5,653 nt of DNA, taken from the NCBI GenBank assembly GCA_018883305.1, contig VEQI01000231.1, positions 1 to 5,653 of the forward strand, written 5' to 3'. The notes beneath the pieces are model-generated. The model worked only from the letters and a program-made list of their open reading frames with translations. It made no database searches and had not been told where the DNA came from. A program made the position numbers and the translations under genes. Numbering within the stretch: position 1 is the first letter of the stretch; every line of letters starts with the position of its first letter. This document shows positions 1 to 5,653 of the stretch, one piece after another. The DNA comes from Limnohabitans sp. (lineage in GTDB: Bacteria > Pseudomonadota > Gammaproteobacteria > Burkholderiales > Burkholderiaceae_C).

Positions 1-46
1 CTTCAAGACCCGCCGATTATGCCTAGCGAGCGCGTGATGCGTCCTC

Positions 47-76
47 GGGACAACCCTTCTGGGGACAACCCTTGCG
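47..76. repeat. Two-copy tandem direct repeat, 15-base period
   Basis: GGGACAACCCTT is present exactly at 47-58 and again at 62-73. With the following three bases each unit is 15 long, and the units differ only near their ends (CTG versus GCG). Two adjacent copies one and a half helical turns apart could be a tandem protein-binding site or a simple slippage duplication; the sequence does not decide between them. Confidence 0.6.
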
Positions 77-233
77 CCTGCACAGCCGTGGCAGCCGAGT
101 GGTGAGAGGACTTGCACATCGACCTCGGTTGGGCCTGGCTTGGTGGTGCAGTGCAGTTGTCCAGCGTGCACTCGTACTAATACTCACCTGCCTTTGCTGG
201 AAACTGGGGTACCCTGAAGCCATTCGTCAAATT

Positions 234-240
234 GAGGAGA
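234..240 (+). promoter_or_regulatory. Ribosome binding site that sets the maeB start
   Basis: GAGGAGA lies five bases before the TTG at 246. It is a strong match to the anti-Shine-Dalgarno complement and is the reason for choosing this non-ATG start over the far upstream TTG at 72. No ATG or GTG lies nearby in this frame. The chosen start gives a protein of normal length for the family. Confidence 0.75.
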
Positions 241-245
241 ACGCG

Positions 246-2540
246 TTGAACAAGCCCCTGTCCGAAGCTGAACTGGCGCTGCGCGATGCTGCACGCGAAT
301 ATCACCGCAGCCCCACACGCGGCAAGATCTCCATCACGCCCACCAAGCCTTTGTCCAATCAGCGTGACCTCTCCCTGGCTTATTCGCCGGGTGTGGCCTA
401 TCCCTGTCTGGATATCCAAGCCGACCCCAATCTGGCGGCCGAGTACACCTCGCGCGGGAATCTGGTGGGCGTCATCACCAATGGAACCGCGGTGCTGGGT
501 CTGGGTGATATTGGCCCACTGGCCGGCAAGCCGGTGATGGAGGGGAAGGGTTGTCTGTTCAAGAAATTCGCTGGCATTGATGTGTTTGACATCGAGCTGG
601 CCGAGCGCGACCCGGACAAACTGGTGGACATCATTGCGGCGCTGGAGCCCACGCTGGGGGGCATCAATCTGGAAGACATCAAGGCCCCCGAGTGCTTCTA
701 CATCGAGCGCAAGCTGCGCGAGCGCATGAACATCCCGGTGTTCCATGACGACCAGCACGGCACGGCCATCATCTCTGCGGCGGCCTTGCTCAACGGGTTG
801 GAGCTGGTGGGCAAAACCATCGGCGAGGTGCGTATTGCCGTCTCCGGCGCGGGGGCGGCCGCCATTGCCTGCCTGGACGTGATGGTGGGCCTGGGCGTGA
901 GTCTGCGCAACATCTTTGTCTGTGACTCCAAGGGCGTGGTGTACCAGGGACGTCCAGGCGGTTACGACGAAAGCAAGGCCCGTTATGCGCAGGTCACCGA
1001 GCTTCGCACGCTGGCTGATGCGGTGCGTGATGCCGATGTGTTTCTGGGCTGTTCCGCCGCCGGTGTACTCACGGCCGAGATGGTCAAGACCATGGGGCCC
1101 AAACCCATCATCCTGGCACTGGCCAACCCAGAGCCGGAAATCCGCCCCGAACTGGCCAAGGCGGTGCGCCCCGATTGCATCATCGCCACCGGCCGCTCTG
1201 ACTATCCTAACCAGGTCAACAACGTTCTGTGCTTTCCCTACATTTTCCGGGGAGCACTCGATTGCGGAGCCACCAAAATCACCGAGGCCATGAAGCTGGC
1301 CTGCGTGAAGGAAATCGCCGAACTGGCCAAAGCCGACATCAGCGAGGAAGTGGCCAGCGCCTACGCGGGCAAGGATTTGTCCTTCGGCCCCGATTACCTC
1401 ATCCCCACGCCGTTTGACAGCCGTCTCATCCTTCGCATTGCGCCCGCGGTGGCCAAGGCGGCGGCGGCGTCTGGCGTCGCCACCCGACCCATCACCGATT
1501 TCGAGGCCTATCACCAAAGCCTCACACGCTTTGTCTATCAGACCGGCATGATCATGCGTCCGGTGTTTCAGGCGGCCAAGTCCTCCTCGCGTCAACGCGT
1601 GGTCTATGCCGAGGGTGAGGACGAACGCGTGCTGCGTGCGGCGCAACTGGCCATTGAAGATGGCCTGGCCCAGCCCATCCTGATTGGTCGACCCGCGGTG
1701 ATTGAGTCACGCATTGCCAAGGCTGGTTTGCGAATGAAGCTGGGCAAGGATGTGACCTGCGTGAACCCTGAAAGTGATGCGCGCTTTCGTCAATACTGGG
1801 AGACCTACCATCGTCTGATGGGGCGTCATGGCGTCACGCCGGAAGCCGCCAAGGCAGCGGTGCGTCGCTCCAACACGCTGATTGGCGCGCTGGCACTCCA
1901 CCTGGGCGATGCAGATGCCTTGCTGTGCGGGGTGGTGGGACAGTTCGATGCCCACCTCAAGCATGTGCGGGACATCGTGGGGACGGCACCCGGTGTGGCG
2001 GGGTTGGCCACGTTGAATGTGCTGATGTCGCAAGATCGTACGCTCTTCATTGCCGACACTTATGTGAATGAAGATCCCAGCGCCGAGTTGCTGGCCAGCA
2101 TTGCTCGCATGGCGGCGGACGAGGTCCTCCGCTTTGGCTTGCCGCCCAAGGTGGCCTTCCTGTCACACAGCAACTACGGCACGTCCTCGCGCGCGTCGGC
2201 GCAAAAAATGCGTCACGCCCGCGATCTGTTCAAGCAGATGGCGCCCCATATCGAGTGCGATGGCGAAATGCAGGGTGACGCCGCGCTGTCCGAGTCCATC
2301 CGACATGGCAGCCTGATGGACACCACCCTGAGTGGCGAGGCCAATTTGCTGGTTTGCCCCAACCTGGATGCCGCCAACATTCTGTTCAACGTGTTGAAAG
2401 TCATGGCCGGTCATGGCGTCACCGTGGGCCCGATTTTGCTGGGAGCGGCCAAGCCCGTGCACGTGCTGACACCATCCTCCACGGTGCGACGCATTGTCAA
2501 TATGACGGCGCTGGCAGCCGCCGGTGCCGACTACCACTAA
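246..2540 (+). CDS. maeB: NADP-dependent malic enzyme with phosphotransacetylase-like domain (MaeB)
   Basis: Catalyses oxidative decarboxylation of malate to pyruvate and CO2, normally reducing NADP+, in the cytoplasm; it links the TCA cycle to pyruvate and NADPH supply. From the TTG at 246 it is 764 residues, close to about 759 in E. coli MaeB, and collinear with it throughout. The malic N-terminal domain covers roughly residues 15-150, with catalytic Tyr46 (AYSPGV) and Lys101 (VMEGKG). Metal-site motifs are NLEDIKAPECF (141-151) and HDDQHGTA (167-174). The Rossmann domain (about 160-400) has GAGAAA at 201-206, the CDSKG segment at 226-230, and TGRSDYPNQ from 315. From about 448 a PTA_PTB domain follows; it carries SHSNYG (640-645). 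In E. coli MaeB this domain mediates acetyl-CoA inhibition rather than acetyl transfer, and I infer the same here. It is transcribed alone and ends in a 4-base tail-to-tail overlap with the next gene. Identity is very likely; the start is likely. Confidence 0.93.
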   Translation: MNKPLSEAELALRDAAREYHRSPTRGKISITPTKPLSNQRDLSLAYSPGVAYPCLDIQADPNLAAEYTSRGNLVGVITNGTAVLGLGDIGPLAGKPVMEGKGCLFKKFAGIDVFDIELAERDPDKLVDIIAALEPTLGGINLEDIKAPECFYIERKLRERMNIPVFHDDQHGTAIISAAALLNGLELVGKTIGEVRIAVSGAGAAAIACLDVMVGLGVSLRNIFVCDSKGVVYQGRPGGYDESKARYAQVTELRTLADAVRDADVFLGCSAAGVLTAEMVKTMGPKPIILALANPEPEIRPELAKAVRPDCIIATGRSDYPNQVNNVLCFPYIFRGALDCGATKITEAMKLACVKEIAELAKADISEEVASAYAGKDLSFGPDYLIPTPFDSRLILRIAPAVAKAAAASGVATRPITDFEAYHQSLTRFVYQTGMIMRPVFQAAKSSSRQRVVYAEGEDERVLRAAQLAIEDGLAQPILIGRPAVIESRIAKAGLRMKLGKDVTCVNPESDARFRQYWETYHRLMGRHGVTPEAAKAAVRRSNTLIGALALHLGDADALLCGVVGQFDAHLKHVRDIVGTAPGVAGLATLNVLMSQDRTLFIADTYVNEDPSAELLASIARMAADEVLRFGLPPKVAFLSHSNYGTSSRASAQKMRHARDLFKQMAPHIECDGEMQGDAALSESIRHGSLMDTTLSGEANLLVCPNLDAANILFNVLKVMAGHGVTVGPILLGAAKPVHVLTPSSTVRRIVNMTALAAAGADYH

Positions 2541-2776
2541 GCCTCCAGTAAACCGAGTTGTCTGGCCCGGTTCAGGGCCATGACGCGGTTTCTGACCGCG
2601 AGCTTGAGGTAAATCTGCCGCACGTGCTGGTTGGCCGTGTGCACGGAGATGCCCAGATGATGCGCCGCCTGTTTGACCTGTACGCCAGTATTGAGCAATA
2701 GCAGGACTTCACGCTCACGCGCAGACAGAGGCGAGGTGATCGTGGCGGAGGGTGGATGCAGCCGACTGAGGTTCAT
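2537..2776 (-). CDS. Stand-alone LuxR-type helix-turn-helix protein
   Basis: A 79-residue protein consisting of almost nothing but a LuxR/GerE-type DNA-binding domain (about residues 16-78). The conserved positions known from LuxR/TraR are present with correct spacing: Glu21, Leu25 and Gly31. The recognition-helix region follows (GISVHTANQHV, 42-52), then IYLKLAVRNR and the ending RARQLGLL, which resembles MalT/LAL-type C-termini. There is no receiver, autoinducer or ATPase domain; a stop codon (TGA) six codons upstream of the ATG rules out an in-frame extension. I infer a small DNA-binding regulator, with targets unknown. It has no clear Shine-Dalgarno sequence. It lies 100 bases downstream of the transporter on the same strand, so it could be the last gene of that operon or have its own promoter. 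It could also be the surviving end of a once larger regulator. Confidence 0.8.
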   Translation of the reverse strand: MNLSRLHPPSATITSPLSAREREVLLLLNTGVQVKQAAHHLGISVHTANQHVRQIYLKLAVRNRVMALNRARQLGLLEA

Positions 2777-2868
2777 GCTGCAGAATGCTAGTCACGATGA
2801 GGTGCATGCAGGCTGAGTAATGCTTACAAAAACTGGAAGCGTTAGGTGAGGCTGCCTGTCCATGCGCC

Positions 2869-2893
2869 GGCCTGAGTCATCGTTGATCAGGCC
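2869..2893 (-). terminator. Hairpin at the end of the transporter gene, possible terminator
   Basis: GGCCTGA (2869-2875) and TCAGGCC (2887-2893) are a perfect 7-bp inverted repeat around an 11-base loop, which itself contains TCA...TGA and could lengthen the stem past a one-base bulge. It spans the transporter stop codon (2877-2879). On the minus strand no T-run follows, so it is not a textbook intrinsic terminator. It may act as a 3'-end stabiliser, a weak attenuator before the HTH gene, or nothing. Confidence 0.3.
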
Positions 2894-3860
2894 ACCCTGG
2901 CTGGTGAACAAACTGGGCAATGGCCACGCCCAACAGCGACACCAGGGCGCCGATGATCTTCATCCAGGAAAACGTCTCGCCGGTGAACAGCCAGGCCAGC
3001 ACGCCCGCCACGGGTGGCATCAGGTACATCAGTGGTGCGGTGCGTGCCACACCGCGCACTGCATTCACCCAGCCCCAGGCCAGCCAGCCCAAAAAGGCCG
3101 ACACCACCACGGCCCAGACGAAGGCCAGCATGAGCAGCGGCGTCAGGTCTGTCCAAGGGATGTTGCTGATTTGCGGTGCGGTGAATAGCAAGATGGGTAC
3201 CGAGCCAAACAGCGTGGCATAGGCCATCGTGGTGTAGCCGCCCAGGCGTTCAATCAGGGGCTTGGCTGCCACGGTGTAGTAGGAAAACAGTGAAGCCGCA
3301 AACAGCAATACCAGATCCCCTCCCGTGGCCTGCCAGCTGCCGCCCAGCAATTTTTCAGAGAGAAAGACCAGCACGCCACAACACGCCACAGCCATGCCCA
3401 CGATTTGGAATCGACCCAGCCGCTCCAGGTCGTGCAGGCGCAAAATGATCAGCGTGAACAAGGGGCCACAGGCCAGAATGACCGAGCTGGAAAACGCCGT
3501 CGACCAGTGCACGCCATAGGTCACCGTGCCCACGTGCAGCGTGTGACCAATGATGCCCAGTTTCGCCAAGTCCCACAGGTCCTGCCGAGTGAGTACCGGC
3601 AGTGTCAGCCCATGCCGCCACAACAACAAGGCAATGGCACACAGCGGCATCAACAAATAGCGGCCAAACAAAAAGCCGGTGGGAGAGACGACATGCATGA
3701 CCAATTTCTGGATGGAGAAATTGGCGCCCCAGACCAGAATCAGTGCCAGCGCCACCCACAGGGCCTGGCGTTGCCGCAGTGACTGCCGGGCGGCGTGTGC
3801 CTGTGCCAACGCGTCATCCGACGAGTTGCGCGAGGGTGTCGCAGGCACCTGGTCGGTCAT
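2877..3860 (-). CDS. EamA/DMT-superfamily inner-membrane transporter
   Basis: A 327-residue protein of the drug/metabolite transporter superfamily, built as two EamA repeats (about residues 35-168 and 180-316) with about ten hydrophobic helices: 33-50, 63-81, 100-117, 121-139, 151-168, 181-196, 210-226, 240-262, 272-292 and 299-317. Family hallmarks are WGANFSIQK in helix 1 and the second-repeat pattern PPVAGVLAW...GE...KIIGALVSLLGV. A polar 32-residue N-terminal extension (rich in Ala, Gln, Arg) precedes helix 1 and is probably cytoplasmic. There is no signal peptide. Known family members export amino acids and related metabolites, including cysteine pathway compounds in E. coli EamA; substrate cannot be read from sequence. 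It starts 41 bases after the rhodanese-fusion ORF on the same strand, suggesting cotranscription and a possible sulfur-compound substrate (inference). The ATG at 3860 has only a poor GAG immediately before it, so translation may depend on the upstream gene. Confidence 0.88.
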   Translation of the reverse strand: MTDQVPATPSRNSSDDALAQAHAARQSLRQRQALWVALALILVWGANFSIQKLVMHVVSPTGFLFGRYLLMPLCAIALLLWRHGLTLPVLTRQDLWDLAKLGIIGHTLHVGTVTYGVHWSTAFSSSVILACGPLFTLIILRLHDLERLGRFQIVGMAVACCGVLVFLSEKLLGGSWQATGGDLVLLFAASLFSYYTVAAKPLIERLGGYTTMAYATLFGSVPILLFTAPQISNIPWTDLTPLLMLAFVWAVVVSAFLGWLAWGWVNAVRGVARTAPLMYLMPPVAGVLAWLFTGETFSWMKIIGALVSLLGVAIAQFVHQPGWPDQR

Positions 3861-3901
3861 CTCAACTGGCCGTGAACATGCCGTGGGTATTGCATCTCGG
3901 T

Positions 3902-5653
3902 TCAGAGAACACGAAAGCCGTGAGTGCCATCACGCCCAAGTTGCTCGACCAGTCCGAACTCCCAATCCAGATAGCCTTGCATGGCTTCACGCGCGTTGTC
4001 CGTGCCTTCATAGGGGCGGCGATAACGGTCGATTCGCTCGCTCAGCACGCGGGTATCACCCGTTTCCATCGGATACCCGGCCGCTTGCCAGGCTTGGGTA
4101 CCACCGACCAGCCAACTCACGCAGGTGCCTGGCGCCAGACGGGCAAGCAAGGGCGCCACGGCATACCGAGACGCCTGGCCATCGGCACAAGTGACCACCA
4201 CCCGTGTCGCGTTTGGCAACTGGCCTGCATCCTGATCGAGCCGCGAACGCAGCAGCCAATAAGCCCCGGGGATGTGACCTTTCACGAAGGCCGCACTGGC
4301 ACCCATGTCAACCACCACCGTGCCAGGTTGTTGCAACCATTCACGCAGGCGTATCGGGGTGGTTCGAACCAGCGGTGCGGATGTGGGTGGCAACAGGACT
4401 TCGGGCGCGCCGGATTCTTTCAGGTCGGCGAGGGTCACACCCTCCAGCACACACACCTCCCAGGCCATCTGCGCCAACCAGGACGCACTCATGCACGCGC
4501 GCACGCCGTCGTTGTCATAGAGCACGATGCGTGCACCGCGCACGGGTACGGTGTGATCCGTTTCCTGGACCAGTTGCCCGCCCGGCGCGCTGGCGGCGCC
4601 CGGCCAGTGACCCTCATGGTATTCCTCCGGGGTGCGCACATCCAGCAGGTGGGTGGTGCGGTCGGATTCGGCCAGCAGGCGAGACAGGGCGTGACGGTCG
4701 ATGAAGCGGACCCCCGCGCGCTCGGCCACCTCGCGTGCAGAGGTCGCGGCCTGTTGGCGTTGGTGTTCATCCACCGGACCAAAACGGCGTGAGGCGCCAC
4801 GCTCCAGGGTCTGGTCTGCCAGCGTCCAGCCAATGGTGCCATTGCGCAAGGCCGCGACCGGATTGGGAATCCCCGCATTGATGAGTGACTGCGTGCCAAT
4901 GATGCTGCGGGTGCGACCGGCGCAGTTGACGATGATTTGCGTCTTGGGGTTGGGCGCCAGGCTGCGCGCGCGCAACACCAGTTCGGCCCCAGGCACACTG
5001 ATACCGCTGGGAATGCTCATGGTCTGGTATTCGTCGAACCGGCGCGCGTCCAGCACCACCATGTCCGCGCCTTGCTGAATCAGCGCCTGGACCGCCGGGG
5101 CTGGCAACGACGGCGTGTGACGAACCGACTCCACCAGCTCACCAAAGGATTTGCTCGGCACGTTCACATCACGGAACACTTCACCGCCCGCGGCCACCCA
5201 TCCGTCCAGTCCGCCGTCCAGCAAACTGACCTGGCTGTAGCCCAGTGTTTGCAGCAGCCGCGCAGCAGGCTCGGCCAGGCCCTCGCCTTGGTCGTACACC
5301 ACCACGCGCACATCGCGACGCGGCATGCGACGCCAGGCATCGGCCTGCAGCCGTGCCAGCGGCAGGTTGGCGGCGAACAGTGGGTGGCATTGCGCAAACG
5401 GGTCTTCCTCGCGCACGTCCAACAGGGCGATTTCCTCTCGGCGCAACAACACGGCGCGCACGTCAGCCGCTGTGGTGGTGGGCATTGGTGCGGCCAGCGC
5501 CTGCACGACGGGGTTGTCCGGTGCGTGCCGGGCTGGGCTATAGCCGGAAATGAAGGGCTTGCGACTGCCTTCGGGGGGGTAGACCCAGCGTTGCACCTGA
5601 CCAATGTCGGCGCCATAGACGTGAATGCTGATGGATGGGTGATCGTTCAGGGC
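3902..5653 (-). CDS. Thiol dioxygenase (C-terminal end)-tetrarhodanese fusion, partial at right edge
   Basis: The reading frame is open from the window edge to the TGA at 3902-3904: 583 visible residues, numbered here from the edge, true start outside. Residues 1-39 match the C-terminal end of bacterial cysteine/3-mercaptopropionate dioxygenase-like cupins (SISIHVYGADIGQVQR, then KPFISGYS). A 17-residue linker leads to four rhodanese domains: about 57-160, 177-285, 309-407 and 429-531. Catalytic-loop residues are Asp121 (YDQGEG), Cys244 (CAGRTRS), Asp380 (YDNDGV) and Cys489 (CADGQAS), so domains 2 and 4 look active and 1 and 3 inactive. Dead-then-live is the plan of two-domain thiosulfate/mercaptopyruvate sulfurtransferases, here apparently duplicated. 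A tail (532-583) has no rhodanese features. It is a cytoplasmic sulfurtransferase acting on sulfane sulfur; substrate unknown. An internal ATG (5483-5485, Met57) fits a free-standing rhodanese start but lacks a good ribosome binding site. The rhodanese assignment is firm, the dioxygenase assignment likely. Confidence 0.88.
   Translation of the reverse strand, partial: ALNDHPSISIHVYGADIGQVQRWVYPPEGSRKPFISGYSPARHAPDNPVVQALAAPMPTTTAADVRAVLLRREEIALLDVREEDPFAQCHPLFAANLPLARLQADAWRRMPRRDVRVVVYDQGEGLAEPAARLLQTLGYSQVSLLDGGLDGWVAAGGEVFRDVNVPSKSFGELVESVRHTPSLPAPAVQALIQQGADMVVLDARRFDEYQTMSIPSGISVPGAELVLRARSLAPNPKTQIIVNCAGRTRSIIGTQSLINAGIPNPVAALRNGTIGWTLADQTLERGASRRFGPVDEHQRQQAATSAREVAERAGVRFIDRHALSRLLAESDRTTHLLDVRTPEEYHEGHWPGAASAPGGQLVQETDHTVPVRGARIVLYDNDGVRACMSASWLAQMAWEVCVLEGVTLADLKESGAPEVLLPPTSAPLVRTTPIRLREWLQQPGTVVVDMGASAAFVKGHIPGAYWLLRSRLDQDAGQLPNATRVVVTCADGQASRYAVAPLLARLAPGTCVSWLVGGTQAWQAAGYPMETGDTRVLSERIDRYRRPYEGTDNAREAMQGYLDWEFGLVEQLGRDGTHGFRVL
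5537..5653 (-). other. Thiol dioxygenase-like C-terminal segment of the fusion ORF
   Basis: Thirty-nine codons in frame with the rhodanese domains. The order ISIHVYG, then a Gly-x-Val-x-Arg turn, then a short variable stretch, then KPFISGYS is what I know from the last strands of the bacterial cysteine dioxygenase / 3-mercaptopropionate dioxygenase cupin family, in which a mononuclear iron held by three His oxidises a thiol to a sulfinate. The iron ligands would lie upstream, outside the window, so activity cannot be judged. The match is remembered, not searched. Confidence 0.72.

Larger units (their letters stand above)
1..245. other. Leader region upstream of maeB, no convincing gene
   Basis: I see no protein of recognisable family in this stretch. 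The maeB frame is open back to a TTG at 72, but those 58 codons (rich in Arg, Trp, Cys and Leu) do not resemble a malic enzyme N-terminus and are best read as untranslated. Visible structure: the 12-mer GGGACAACCCTT occurs twice (47-58 and 62-73), and AGTGCA (150-155) pairs with TGCACT (167-172) across 11 bases. A weak sigma70-like pair, TTGTCC (157-162) and TAATAC (178-183), has only 15 bases between boxes and is not persuasive. The leader probably holds the maeB promoter, but I cannot place it. Confidence 0.5.

Noticed and set aside
1..245. The end of an upstream gene or a small RNA at the left edge
   Set aside because: No frame gives recognisable protein sequence, and no tRNA-like fold or strong hairpin followed by a T-run is visible.
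177..1646. A 489-codon open frame on the minus strand opposite maeB
   Set aside because: Its translation is low-complexity His/Gly/Arg/Gln-rich with no family resemblance, while the plus strand encodes an unmistakable malic enzyme. Long antisense frames are expected opposite GC-rich codons.
2777..2876. A promoter for the HTH gene in the 100-base gap
   Set aside because: I checked for -35/-10 pairs on the minus strand. TAGCAT is a fair -10, but there is no acceptable -35 at the right distance. The 8-base palindrome TGCATGCA (2803-2810) is too short to interpret alone.
3743..4792. A 349-codon open frame on the plus strand opposite the transporter start and the rhodanese domains
   Set aside because: It spans the ends of two well-supported minus-strand genes, its product resembles nothing I know, and its composition is that of a GC-driven shadow.
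5594..5596. GTG as the start of the rhodanese protein
   Set aside because: It falls in the middle of the dioxygenase-like motif, and the frame is open further upstream with family-like sequence, so it is an internal Val codon.

Overview
The window reads as high-GC chromosomal DNA from a betaproteobacterium, most likely Burkholderiales and perhaps Comamonadaceae. This rests on remembered protein resemblance (the malic enzyme and the multi-rhodanese protein), dense gene packing and GC-rich third codon positions. No database search was possible. No tRNA, rRNA, CRISPR array or insertion sequence is visible.

Layout: bases 1-245 are a leader without a convincing gene. They carry a 12-bp direct repeat, a short inverted repeat and a good ribosome binding site just before base 246. 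A full-length NADP-type malic enzyme with a C-terminal phosphotransacetylase-like domain (maeB) runs rightward from a TTG at 246 to 2540. Everything to its right is on the minus strand. In transcription order from the right edge these are: (1) a long ORF entering the window at 5653 and ending at 3902; (2) a ten-helix EamA/DMT-family transporter, 3860-2877; (3) a 79-residue protein that is almost only a LuxR-type helix-turn-helix, 2776-2537. The stop codons of the last gene and of maeB overlap tail to tail.

The most interesting item is the right-hand ORF. Its first visible residues look like the C-terminal end of a cupin thiol dioxygenase (cysteine dioxygenase or 3-mercaptopropionate dioxygenase type). 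With no stop codon it runs into four tandem rhodanese domains ordered dead-live-dead-live: Asp, Cys, Asp, Cys at the catalytic position. The ORF therefore appears to encode a thiol dioxygenase-tetrarhodanese fusion, cut by the window edge.

Working together (inference): the dioxygenase part would oxidise a thiol such as cysteine to a sulfinate. The rhodanese part would handle sulfane sulfur, possibly joining it to sulfite formed from the sulfinate. The transporter 41 bases downstream could export a related metabolite. This would make a small sulfur-oxidation/detoxification operon. The malic enzyme, feeding pyruvate and NADPH, is probably functionally independent.
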